NCBI RefSeq assembly: GCF_005893125.1
Contig: NZ_VCJS01000128.1
Coordinates: forward strand, 1-35,110
Length of the DNA: 35,110 bases
Direction: 5' to 3'
DNA from: Nonomuraea basaltis
GTDB lineage: Bacteria; Actinomycetota; Actinomycetes; Streptosporangiales; Streptosporangiaceae
The translations under genes and the position numbers were made by a program. Below the pieces are notes generated by a model. The model ran no database searches and was not told the origin of the DNA. It saw nothing but the letters and a program-made list of their open reading frames with translations. Below, in pieces: positions 21,481 to 28,267 of the stretch; within the stretch, counting starts at the first letter, position 1; each line of letters starts with the position of its first letter.

Positions 21481-21966
21481 ATGACCAAACGAGGCCCCCG
21501 CGGGCCTGTGCCGATCTACAAGACGATCATCAATGCCATCAAGGACGACATCGCCGCAGGCCGGCTCCAGCCCGGCCAGGCGCTGCCCACAGAAGCCCAG
21601 CTCGGCGAGGCCCACAACGCGTCGCGGCTGACGGTCCGCAGAGCGCTATCAGACCTGCGTGAGGAAGGCGTCATCTACACCGTCCGCGCCGAAGGCTCCT
21701 ATGTCGGCCCCGAGGACGCCCCGAAGATTCGTGAGCCGTGGCCGTTCGAGAAGCTCGCGGCCACCATTGCCGAGGGCATCAAGAAGGGCGGCTACCAGCC
21801 GGACGAGGTGCTGCCGTCCGAGTCGGAAATGATCGAGCAGCACGGCGTGGCCAAGAAAACGGCCCGCGCCGCAGTCGCTCTGCTGCGTGAGCAGGGCTGG
21901 GTATACACCGTGCCCGCGATCGGGACGTTTGTCGCTAGCCGCGATAAATGGCCGAATACCCCGTGA
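21481..21966 (+). CDS. GntR-family regulator with two tandem winged helices
   Basis: The 161-residue protein has two complete GntR DNA-binding domains and no effector domain. Domain one: YKTIINAIKDDIAAGRLQPG then LPTEAQLGEAHNASRLTVRR and GSYVGP. Domain two: FEKLAATIAEGIKKGGYQPD then LPSESEMIEQHGVAKKTARA and GTFVAS. A single chain could thus act like a dimer on DNA. The start may be ATG 21481, as a leaderless transcript with TATGCT (21469-21474) as -10, or ATG 21466 with AAGG upstream. GntR proteins such as KorSA and TraR control transfer in actinomycete plasmids. It has its own terminator and is a candidate binder of the 20-bp palindromes. Confidence 0.85.
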   Translation: MTKRGPRGPVPIYKTIINAIKDDIAAGRLQPGQALPTEAQLGEAHNASRLTVRRALSDLREEGVIYTVRAEGSYVGPEDAPKIREPWPFEKLAATIAEGIKKGGYQPDEVLPSESEMIEQHGVAKKTARAAVALLREQGWVYTVPAIGTFVASRDKWPNTP

Positions 21967-22000
21967 CCTATGGAACTGTATTCCTGTTGGCAATTACGGA

Positions 22001-22038
22001 CATGGAGCCGGGCAGGTTATGGCCTGTCCGGCTCCATG
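22001..22038 (+). terminator. Long terminator hairpin, probably bidirectional
   Basis: Arms at 22001-22016 and 22023-22038 form a 16-bp stem with one wobble around TTATGG, followed by TGTTCC. It lies between the convergent GntR gene and the minus-strand gene ending at 22045, so it can serve both. Confidence 0.75.
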
Positions 22039-22044
22039 TGTTCC

Positions 22045-22302
22045 TCAGCGCTCGGCCTGCTCGTATTCGCAACCCATCGCGTAAACATCGACGATTGACG
22101 CTGGCCCCACAACCGGGCGCCGCCGCACAGCCGCCAGCGCGCTAACGGCGACGATTAGCCCGGCCGCCACCATGAAAGCCACGTCCAGGCCCTCAACTTC
22201 GCGGGACCCGACCACGTGGACGAAAGACACCGCAAACGCCACCGTACCCACGACAAAGTCCAGCGCGATAGCTGCCGTAGCTCGTGTCATGATCTGCCCC
22301 AT
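22045..22302 (-). CDS. Small membrane protein, 85 aa
   Basis: ATG at 22302 follows GAGAGGTA. Two hydrophobic segments are clear (AIALDFVVGTVAFAVSFVHV and VAFMVAAGLIVAVSALAAV), followed by a basic stretch and a Cys-containing tail. No family is recognised. It is 102 bases downstream of the PAP2 gene, so it may be the last member of that operon. Confidence 0.65.
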   Translation of the reverse strand: MGQIMTRATAAIALDFVVGTVAFAVSFVHVVGSREVEGLDVAFMVAAGLIVAVSALAAVRRRPVVGPASIVDVYAMGCEYEQAER

Positions 22303-22404
22303 TACCTCTCGTTGTGCCTCGGCATGACCGTCGGCATCAAGATGCGTTAATGGGATGACGAATTTCTACGGGCCGCGGTTGACGTCGGACGCCAGGTTTC
22401 CTTC

Positions 22405-22962
22405 TTACAGAAGGATCACGAGCGTCGCCCACGTGGCCACCGCCCCGGCCGCAGCGCCCGCGAGCACCTGGGCGGGCGTGTGGTCGCGGATCTCCGTGCG
22501 AGCCCATCCGATCAACGCCACCAGCACGCCGCCGACCGCGAGCGCGAGCAGCGGCCAGGGCAGCACCCACGCCAGCATCACCACCGACCCGGCGGCCACG
22601 GCCGTGTGGAAGGAGATCTTCCACGCGAGGGTGATCGGCCCTACCACGGCGAGCGTCGCGAGCATAATGGCCACGCACGCCACCATCACCATGGGAGCGC
22701 CGAGCACCACAAGCATGGTGAGGGCGAGTACCACCAGGGTCACGATGACGGCTACCAGTTTGGGCCGCTGGCTCCGCTCCCCGATGTGCCAGTCGCCGAA
22801 CCAGCCCCGCCGCACGCCGCCGAAGATCACCACGGCCGGGATGCCGCCGCACAACGCCGCGGCGAGTACACCCCAACTGAACCCGGCCCACCCCGAAGAG
22901 ACCGCGCCCACCACTAGGGGCAGGCTGATCACGATCCACATCGGCGCAAACAGGTCCGTCAC
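22405..22962 (-). CDS. PAP2-family membrane protein
   Basis: The start is GTG 22962, in a GTGA overlap with the stop of the gene upstream. The frame stays open to 23028, but that would overlap the neighbour by 70 bases. The 185-residue protein has five to six hydrophobic segments. KISFHTAVAAGSVVMLAW and RDHTPAQVLAGAAAGA correspond to the two conserved His-containing motifs of PAP2 lipid phosphatases. The first Lys/Arg motif is weak, so the catalytic site may be incomplete. It acts in the membrane, with a lipid phosphate as a possible substrate. It is coupled to the MAB_1171c gene. Confidence 0.75.
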   Translation of the reverse strand: MTDLFAPMWIVISLPLVVGAVSSGWAGFSWGVLAAALCGGIPAVVIFGGVRRGWFGDWHIGERSQRPKLVAVIVTLVVLALTMLVVLGAPMVMVACVAIMLATLAVVGPITLAWKISFHTAVAAGSVVMLAWVLPWPLLALAVGGVLVALIGWARTEIRDHTPAQVLAGAAAGAVATWATLVILL

Positions 22963-24047
22963 GAGGCGAGCGACACGGTTCTCCGGCTGTTGAGCTCCTT
23001 GAACTGTGTCGCGACCTGACGCAACCACTGTGTCTCCTTCTCCATGTCGCCTGCGAAATCAGGGCCCAGGATGGTCCCGGACGGAATTCCGGGTGCCCGC
23101 CCGGCTCGGGCGGCTTTCAGAGCGTCAGCGACCCACTGGGCCACCTCGCGGGGGTCCTCGCTCGTCGGTGGCTCGCTGATCGAGGTCAGGTTGAGCATGC
23201 CGTCACGGATCTCCAGCACCCGCCGCACCAGGCGCTCCTTCAGCGTGGCCTCCATGAGGAGCGCCACATCTGGGTACTGGCCGGTGAGCCCTTCCCACAG
23301 CGGCCGCAGCTCGCGCAGCGCGGCCATGTCCCGCAGCCGCGCCATGCCCGCCCGCCAAGCCGGGATGGACGTGCCCGCCGTGATGCCGACGATGCAGATC
23401 AAGAACGTCGCCTTGTGCAGCACCGGGATCTCGCGCCAGGTCGTGCCCGGGTCGAGCAGGGTGGCCACGTTGACGACCATGACGTGCGCCCGGTTAACGA
23501 CGCCGGCGACCATGCCGAGCGTGGACAGCACCAGCCCGAGCCGCAGCAGCGGAGGCGCCACCCTCGCGTACCCGGCGAACAGCCACCCAGCCGCAGCCAG
23601 GCAGGCCATCAGCCAGACGTCGAACACAGTGAGGTAGATGCGTCCCTGGATCGCGGTATCGCCAGGCGCGAAGGCCCCATCCACCCAGTAGATGCGGTCG
23701 CCCCGCAGCAGGAACATGGCGGTTAGGACCGCGACCACCACCGCGGCGGTCGGCCAGATCCAGCGAGCCCGCGACGGCCGGCCGTCCCGGGTGATCGCCT
23801 CCACGTAGGCCAGCAGGCACGTGGCTGACGCCAGGCCGGTCAGGTGCCGCAGCAGCGTGGCCAGCTCGGTCGCGGTGGTGGCGTCCATCCACGCGACGAT
23901 GGGTGCCGCCGAGAACACGCGGGACATGGCCAAGGCCGTGAACGCGCCCCAGAGCATCCGCTGTTCGTGGCTGTGCCGGGCGGGCCGTATGCGGGAGATC
24001 GACGCCCCCCACAGAAGGATCAGGGCTAACCAGTCCACCAGGGTCAA
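22959..24047 (-). CDS. MAB_1171c-family putative transporter
   Basis: A 362-residue protein with about seven N-terminal membrane segments to residue 230 (LVDWLALILLWGAS, RWIWPTAAVVVAVLTAMFLL, FLICIVGITAGTSIPAWRAG among them). A cytoplasmic helical C-terminus with LRPLWEGLTGQYPDVAL, RLVRRVLEIRDGML and VAQWVADALKAARAG is the DUF6545 signature of the actinobacterial MAB_1171c family. No transport substrate is known for the family. The start overlaps the ImmA/IrrE stop by four bases (ATGA). Co-occurrence with XRE and ImmA/IrrE genes suggests a membrane sensor rather than a plain transporter; that is inference. Confidence 0.85.
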   Translation of the reverse strand: MTLVDWLALILLWGASISRIRPARHSHEQRMLWGAFTALAMSRVFSAAPIVAWMDATTATELATLLRHLTGLASATCLLAYVEAITRDGRPSRARWIWPTAAVVVAVLTAMFLLRGDRIYWVDGAFAPGDTAIQGRIYLTVFDVWLMACLAAAGWLFAGYARVAPPLLRLGLVLSTLGMVAGVVNRAHVMVVNVATLLDPGTTWREIPVLHKATFLICIVGITAGTSIPAWRAGMARLRDMAALRELRPLWEGLTGQYPDVALLMEATLKERLVRRVLEIRDGMLNLTSISEPPTSEDPREVAQWVADALKAARAGRAPGIPSGTILGPDFAGDMEKETQWLRQVATQFKELNSRRTVSLAS

Positions 24048-24559
24048 GTGTGTCTCCCTAAGTTGTATCCGAAGGTGCGGGACAGCTTGCGCAGGCCCTC
24101 GTCGCCGTCCTCGGGCGGGGTATGGGCGCGCGTCAGGATGAGGGTCGCGAGCTTCTCGGCGTCGCGCTCCTCCTGGGTGTCGTACCGGCTGCGCGCGGCC
24201 TTCAGATTGGTACGCCCGGGCGCCTCCTCGAACGCGGTCACGGCTGGCCCCATCAAGCGGCGCATCACTTCCTCGACGTCACCGCCGACCTCACCGTGGT
24301 TCAGCAGCATGTGGCCGATCTCGTGCACCACGATGTTGGCGCGCAGCAGCCCAGACGCGCCGGGAGCGACGAAGATGTGGTCCGCCCTGTCAGTGCGGAA
24401 CCACAGACCGGACACGGTGGTCGCCGCCTCAGCCGGAAGGTCATGCATGTGCAGGGGACGCTGCCGTGCGGCACGAATCCGGGCGATGAAGGCGTCGATG
24501 GTGAACGGCTGAGGTATCGGCGCCGCTGCTAATGCAGCCAGCAGCGTGGAGGACGGCAA
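24044..24559 (-). CDS. ImmA/IrrE-family metallopeptidase
   Basis: The start is chosen as TTG 24559, eight bases after GAAAGG; GTG 24565 is too close to that site. The 171-residue protein has the zinc motif VVHEIGHMLLNH (H79, E80, H83) and downstream helices ERDAEKLATLIL with the third-ligand-type Glu. ImmA/IrrE proteases cleave a partner XRE repressor on signal. The XRE gene lies directly upstream (58-base gap), and the membrane protein gene is coupled downstream. Confidence 0.85.
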   Translation of the reverse strand: MPSSTLLAALAAAPIPQPFTIDAFIARIRAARQRPLHMHDLPAEAATTVSGLWFRTDRADHIFVAPGASGLLRANIVVHEIGHMLLNHGEVGGDVEEVMRRLMGPAVTAFEEAPGRTNLKAARSRYDTQEERDAEKLATLILTRAHTPPEDGDEGLRKLSRTFGYNLGRHT

Positions 24560-24617
24560 TATCACAACCTTTCGGGCGGGCCCGGGACAGACTATCCGCG
24601 CCCGTGACCGGATTCGC

Positions 24618-25040
24618 CTACTGGCCGTCCGATTCGCTGTCGAGTTGCTCGGCCCGGCGCATCGCTTCGACCATCTTCTCGATGGCGTCCAGCGACAGCG
24701 GGGATAGGCCGACCATGCGTTCGGCGATGTTCTGTACGCCGAGTTGAGTGAGGCCCTCGCGGATCTGCTGCTGCCTCCGCTGGTCGTCCTCGCTGAGCTG
24801 CGGTGGGGGCGGGTCTTCACCGAGGATCCAACTGACCGACACGCCGAACAACTGCGCGAGCGCCGTCACGACCTCGGTCGAAGGGTTGGTGTGCTTGCCC
24901 CTCCGCAGACCGCTGATGTAGGCGTGGGTGATGGCCAGCCCCGGATGAGTGCGCGCCATTTCACGCTGGGCTTGACGGGCGGACCAGCCCTTGAGCTTCA
25001 ACGCTTCGTCTAGCCGCTCGGCGAAGGTTGCCACTGCCAC
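24618..25040 (-). CDS. XRE-family helix-turn-helix regulator
   Basis: GTG at 25040 has AAGGA five bases upstream. Residues 5-75 form an HTH_3 domain: FAERLDEALKLKGWSARQAQ, ITHAYISGLRRGKHTNPSTE, LAQLFGVSVSWILG. A helical tail (IAERMVGLSPLSLDAIEKMV, EAMRR) follows, probably for dimer formation or as the protease target. It is the first gene of the minus-strand unit XRE-ImmA-MAB_1171c-PAP2, and it likely represses its own promoter at the repeats at 25078-25106. Confidence 0.9.
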   Translation of the reverse strand: MAVATFAERLDEALKLKGWSARQAQREMARTHPGLAITHAYISGLRRGKHTNPSTEVVTALAQLFGVSVSWILGEDPPPPQLSEDDQRRQQQIREGLTQLGVQNIAERMVGLSPLSLDAIEKMVEAMRRAEQLDSESDGQ

Positions 25041-25077
25041 TCCATTCCTTACGCCCGGCTTGCCCTATTAAGACGCC

Positions 25078-25106
25078 GTTCGCCTACATGCAATCTGTTC
25101 GCCAAC
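25078..25106 (-). promoter_or_regulatory. Direct repeats upstream of the XRE gene (candidate operator)
   Basis: GTTCGCCTAC (25078-25087) and GTTCGCCAAC (25097-25106) are spaced 19 bases apart, start to start. The second copy also lies in CTGTTCGCCAACAG, whose ends CTGTT and AACAG are inverted. On the minus strand TTGCAT, then 16 bases, then TTAATA could be the promoter, with the first repeat in its spacer. This arrangement suits autoregulation by the XRE protein. Confidence 0.4.
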
Positions 25107-25134
25107 AGTACACGTCCGATAGGAATGATAGCCG

Positions 25135-25293
25135 TCAGTTGACAAAACTCGCCTCCGCAGGAAGGATCATCGCTCCGGCGGTAAGCCACCAGACAAGCTC
25201 GCCAGCCTCCGTCGCAACGATCTCTTCCCGTATCGAGTCGTAGCCCGATGCGGGGTGCCGGGAGATGTCTGGACTGGACCCGTCCGCGCACAT
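25135..25293 (-). CDS. Possible small protein, 52 aa
   Basis: A frame from ATG 25293 to the TGA at 25135 ends in a plausible protein-like sequence (SGYDSIREEIVATEAGELVW, then WLTAGAMILPAEASFVN). No ribosome binding site is seen and no family is recognised. It could be a remnant of a longer gene. The evidence is weak. Confidence 0.25.
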   Translation of the reverse strand: MCADGSSPDISRHPASGYDSIREEIVATEAGELVWWLTAGAMILPAEASFVN

Positions 25294-25338
25294 GGGCGGC
25301 GTGTGACGTCGGCGGCGGAGAGGACAAGGACCAACTCG

Positions 25339-25626
25339 ATGGTCAGTTACGAGGTGCGCATGTGGCTGCTCAGCATGGCGACCATGTCGGTAGTGAGCTG
25401 GGTAGCGACGGCGTCGTCCCTTCTCATCCTGATCGACGCCGACAGGCTGACCGGTCATGCGGCGGTGCTGCTGCTGGTGTGGATTGTGGCTGTATCTGTA
25501 CCGGTGACGTTTCACACCATCTTGTACTGGCGACGTGTGCGCACCACTCGCCGAGTGCTCGCGCTCGGACGGCAGCACGACACGGTTGTTCGAGGCTTCG
25601 CCGAGGAGATCACCAGCCTACGGTGA
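25339..25626 (+). CDS. Small membrane protein, 95 aa
   Basis: ATG at 25339 follows ACAAGGACCAACTCG. There are two hydrophobic segments (MWLLSMATMSVVSWVATASSLLILI and AAVLLLVWIVAVSVPVTF), then a basic cytoplasmic tail (YWRRVRTTRRVLALGRQHD). No family is recognised. It stands alone, convergent with the XRE-like gene ending at 25728. Confidence 0.55.
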   Translation: MVSYEVRMWLLSMATMSVVSWVATASSLLILIDADRLTGHAAVLLLVWIVAVSVPVTFHTILYWRRVRTTRRVLALGRQHDTVVRGFAEEITSLR

Positions 25627-25727
25627 GAATGGTCGTTGAGCCGCCGGGGGAGGACGCCGGCGTGCGGGGCCTCCACGTACTTCCAGCTCGGCGCCTATGC
25701 GGCGCGCCACTGGATGAACTGACCGCC

Positions 25728-26306
25728 CTATCTGGGCCGGAGTATCCGCAGCTGGGTGCCGTACGCCTCCAACGTTGACTGAAGATGCGCCAGCAGGGCC
25801 TTCTCCATCTGAGTCCGCTCTGCGGCGGTAACCCCTTTTAGCGCGCGTATCTCGCCGAGCATCTTGTGGAGATGCTGCTGCAGGGATTCGGGTGTGAGGT
25901 CCGGGTCGATGGTAGCAAGCGCTGGATCGGCCTTGGTCCGCTCGCGGATCCACTCGCGGAACAGCTCGGCTGCCGTTGGCCGGCCCCGCTGGTCGAGGTC
26001 GTCTGGGCTTATGACGACGTCGTTCGCCAGGTCGTTGACCGCGGCCGCCATGAGCACGATCTCCCGGTCTTGCGGGTCCTTCTCGCCTGATTCGATGCGT
26101 CGCCACGCGGGTTCGGAGAACAGCTCGCCGGACAAGTCTGTGGCGTGCTTGGCGGCGGCGCGGACGGAGATGCGCCGCCGCAGAGGTCCTGGATGCTCTC
26201 TGCGGCTGGCTATGAGTTGAACCACTTCTGAGGGCTGGCTGATGTCGGCCACGGCTTGTCCGTGTCCTTTCGTGGCGGATGAAGCGTCATTTGGGTCTTG
26301 GCGCAC
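25728..26306 (-). CDS. XRE-like regulator with helical C-terminus
   Basis: The longest frame is 192 residues from GTG 26306, which lacks a binding site. GTG 26252 (residue 19), with AAAGGA and GGAC upstream, is an alternative start. The centre (RRRISVRAAAKHATDLSG, FSEPAWRRIESGEKDPQDRE, LMAAAVNDLANDV) fits an actinobacterial XRE-type HTH. The C-terminal third (LTPESLQQHLHKMLGEIRAL, then helices) may dimerise. It is divergent from the operon at 26535, and the operator-like repeats between them make it the likely local repressor. Confidence 0.7.
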   Translation of the reverse strand: MRQDPNDASSATKGHGQAVADISQPSEVVQLIASRREHPGPLRRRISVRAAAKHATDLSGELFSEPAWRRIESGEKDPQDREIVLMAAAVNDLANDVVISPDDLDQRGRPTAAELFREWIRERTKADPALATIDPDLTPESLQQHLHKMLGEIRALKGVTAAERTQMEKALLAHLQSTLEAYGTQLRILRPR

Positions 26307-26347
26307 ACGGTATCAACAAGTGCGCCAACGCTTCTATGACATCTAAA

Positions 26348-26361
26348 AGTAATCGATTACT
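26348..26361. promoter_or_regulatory. 14-bp perfect palindrome in the divergent control region
   Basis: AGTAATCGATTACT is a perfect palindrome in an AT-rich stretch 42 bases upstream of the longest XRE-like start. It is placed like an operator for that gene's own promoter. Confidence 0.45.
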
Positions 26362-26396
26362 CTCCGTGACAAATACCAGGTAGCTGGAATGACGCG

Positions 26397-26441
26397 CTTG
26401 ACGCGTCAGACGTTGCAAGACGCGTCAAGAGACGATAGTGT
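26397..26441 (+). promoter_or_regulatory. Promoter with overlapping inverted operator, 26535 operon
   Basis: TTGCAA (26413-26418), 17 bases and TAGTGT (26436-26441) form a good -35/-10 pair. CTTGACGCGTC (26397-26407) and GACGCGTCAAG (26419-26429) are perfect 11-base inverted arms flanking the -35, and the second arm fills the spacer. A third GACGCG lies at 26391. A bound repressor would block RNA polymerase, and the divergent XRE-like protein is the obvious candidate. This is probably the main promoter of the long right-hand operon. Confidence 0.6.
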
Positions 26442-26534
26442 CGGTTATGTCGGTACGTACATGTGTGACCGAAATAGGACCGCAGCGACGTACCTGCCTG
26501 ACTTGAAACCACAGCCCTCACCGAACGGAGCGCC

Positions 26535-26831
26535 ATGCCCGGCATCCTCCGCTGGGAAGATCCAGCCCCTCGAACCCCCGCAAGCGACGAATACGCACCC
26601 CTCGCCGCCGAGCTCATGAAGAACCCCGGCAAGTGGGCGGTGATCGCCGAACATCCCGACACCCAGGAGGGCAGGCGCGCGGCCAGCCGCCTGTTCAACG
26701 CCGCCAAGCACGGCTATCTCGGCTTCCCCCGCGTCGGTGGCGGCACCTTCAAGGCCACCACCCGCACCGTGAACAACGGCGACGGCACCAGGGTCATCAC
26801 GGTCCACGCCATGTTCGACCCCGCCACCTGA
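26535..26831 (+). CDS. Hypothetical small protein, 98 aa
   Basis: ATG at 26535 follows ACGGAGCGCC. The product has a WAVIAEHP segment, a basic helix (GRRAASRLFNAAKHG) and VGGGTFKATTRTVNNGDGTR. This layout is seen in small actinophage and plasmid proteins of unknown function, in which an 'xxWxxI' strand precedes a helix. It is the first gene of the 26.5-34.5 kb operon. Its TGA stop begins palindrome copy 7. Confidence 0.7.
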   Translation: MPGILRWEDPAPRTPASDEYAPLAAELMKNPGKWAVIAEHPDTQEGRRAASRLFNAAKHGYLGFPRVGGGTFKATTRTVNNGDGTRVITVHAMFDPAT

Positions 26832-26848
26832 TTGCGGAACCGCAATCA
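26829..26848. promoter_or_regulatory. Palindrome copy 7 (putative operator), perfect consensus
   Basis: TGATTGCGGAACCGCAATCA is a perfect palindrome and matches all 18 defined positions. It includes the stop codon of the previous gene and ends two bases before the next ATG (26851), so it replaces the usual ribosome-binding region. Confidence 0.65.
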
Positions 26849-26850
26849 GC

Positions 26851-27057
26851 ATGACCGACACCACAACAGCGCCGACCCTCGACGACCTGGTGCAGCTCAT
26901 CGCCACAAGAGCCGCACAGCAGTGGGACTCCCAAGCCAAGTCCGCACTCACCCGTCTGCTCGCCGACGTCCTCGGCGACTACGACGCCGCCTACCGGCTC
27001 ATCGAGGAGACCGGCCGAAAGCTCCTGGCCGCCGAATACGAAGAGGACCACCAGTGA
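26851..27057 (+). CDS. Hypothetical protein, 68 aa
   Basis: ATG at 26851 directly follows the palindrome. The only purine-rich sequence upstream is GCGGAA inside the palindrome, about 11 bases away. The 68-residue product is a helical acidic protein (LDDLVQLIATRAAQQWDSQA, YDAAYRLIEETGRKLLAAEY). No family is recognised. It is coupled to the next gene by GTGA. Confidence 0.65.
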   Translation: MTDTTTAPTLDDLVQLIATRAAQQWDSQAKSALTRLLADVLGDYDAAYRLIEETGRKLLAAEYEEDHQ

Positions 27058-27293
27058 AGATCCTTCCACCGGGCTTCGACATCACCCGCGACATCCCCAC
27101 CGTCGAGGAGGTTGCCGACTACATCGGCACCATCACCGCCGACGAGCGTCAGCACCCGTACGAGACGGTCCCCGAGCGGCGCCAGCCTACCTGGCGTGGC
27201 GGCCCCAAGCTCGACCCGACGACCGAGGACGAATACCGATTCGGCTGGTTCGGCCAGGCCGACTATGACGGGCACCTCGGCGGTGGTGCGTGA
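27054..27293 (+). CDS. Hypothetical protein, 79 aa
   Basis: GTG at 27054 overlaps the previous stop, and the stop at 27293 overlaps the next GTG. The product is acidic with aromatic residues (PPGFDITRDIPTVEEVADYI, FGWFGQADYDGHLGGGA). No family is recognised. Its place in a tightly coupled run argues for real translation. Confidence 0.65.
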   Translation: MKILPPGFDITRDIPTVEEVADYIGTITADERQHPYETVPERRQPTWRGGPKLDPTTEDEYRFGWFGQADYDGHLGGGA

Positions 27294-28267
27294 ACATCAC
27301 GGTCCGAGAGGAGGAGCGGGACGAGTACGACCCGCAGCACGCCGTCCCCACCGACCACGGCCGCTACTACATCGACCCGGCGTGTGACCTGGACGACCCC
27401 AACCGGATGAAGATCTCGGTCACCAACGCCATCGACCAGCACATGATCGAGGCGCTGGCCCCCGCCGCCGCGAGGGACACCGCGATCTGGCTGATGGACA
27501 ACCTCCCCGCCGCGAACCGCGCGGCCGCCGACCCCGACGACATGGAGGAGTTCATCCGGCTGGCCAAGGTCCAGTACCGGGTCCAGTGGGGCAAGAAGGC
27601 CGACCTCGGCTCCCGCGTCCACGGCATCGCCGAAGCGATCAACCTCGGCGCCCCGTACATCCCGGACGAGGAAGCCGCCCCGTTCGTGAACGCCTACCTA
27701 CAGTTCCTCGCCGATTTCGGGGTGGACATCCGCCGCGACATCAAGGCGGCCGAGTGCACGGTCCTCAACCGCACCATCCCCTACGGGGGCACGAGCGACA
27801 TCTGGACCGACCTGCGCTTCAACGGCCCGACGTCGCCGATCATCCCGAGGTTCAAGCCGCGCGCGGTCCCGGCCGATCCGATCCCGACGCCGTCCGGGCT
27901 GTGGCTCGTGGACATCAAGACGAGCCTTACCAAGCCTGCCAGCGCCGTCTACGACGACAACGTGATGCAGCTCGCCGCGCTGCGGCACGCGGAGGTCGCG
28001 CTGGTGTGCCCGCCCGAGTGCCGGTACGGCGAAACCGAGCACCACGACGACAGCCACGAGTTCGAGGTCCCCGAGTTCGTCGGCACGGCGATCCTCAACC
28101 TCCGCACCAACGGCTACGGGTTCGTGCCGCTTCCGGCCGACGCCGCCGCGTTCAAGGCGTTCTGTGGGCTGCTGCCGGTCGCGCACTACGTCCACGGGCT
28201 CGAGATGCGCGGCTTCAAGCCCATCCAGCCGCCGAAGAAGACCACCACCAGGAAGGACGCCGCCTGA
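27290..28267 (+). CDS. PD-(D/E)XK phage-type nuclease (RecB/Cas4-like exonuclease)
   Basis: GTG at 27290 overlaps the preceding stop. The 325-residue protein has GKKADLGSRVHGIAEAINLG near residue 100 (helix before the core), GGTSDIWTDL near residue 167 and LWLVDIKTS near residue 205, which supply the D and the D-x-K of the PD-(D/E)XK site. This is the layout of phage recombination exonucleases. A CPPEC segment and an extended C-terminus ending in a Lys-rich tail follow. It is adjacent to the RDF-like gene and probably prepares DNA ends for element recombination. Confidence 0.75.
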   Translation: MNITVREEERDEYDPQHAVPTDHGRYYIDPACDLDDPNRMKISVTNAIDQHMIEALAPAAARDTAIWLMDNLPAANRAAADPDDMEEFIRLAKVQYRVQWGKKADLGSRVHGIAEAINLGAPYIPDEEAAPFVNAYLQFLADFGVDIRRDIKAAECTVLNRTIPYGGTSDIWTDLRFNGPTSPIIPRFKPRAVPADPIPTPSGLWLVDIKTSLTKPASAVYDDNVMQLAALRHAEVALVCPPECRYGETEHHDDSHEFEVPEFVGTAILNLRTNGYGFVPLPADAAAFKAFCGLLPVAHYVHGLEMRGFKPIQPPKKTTTRKDAA

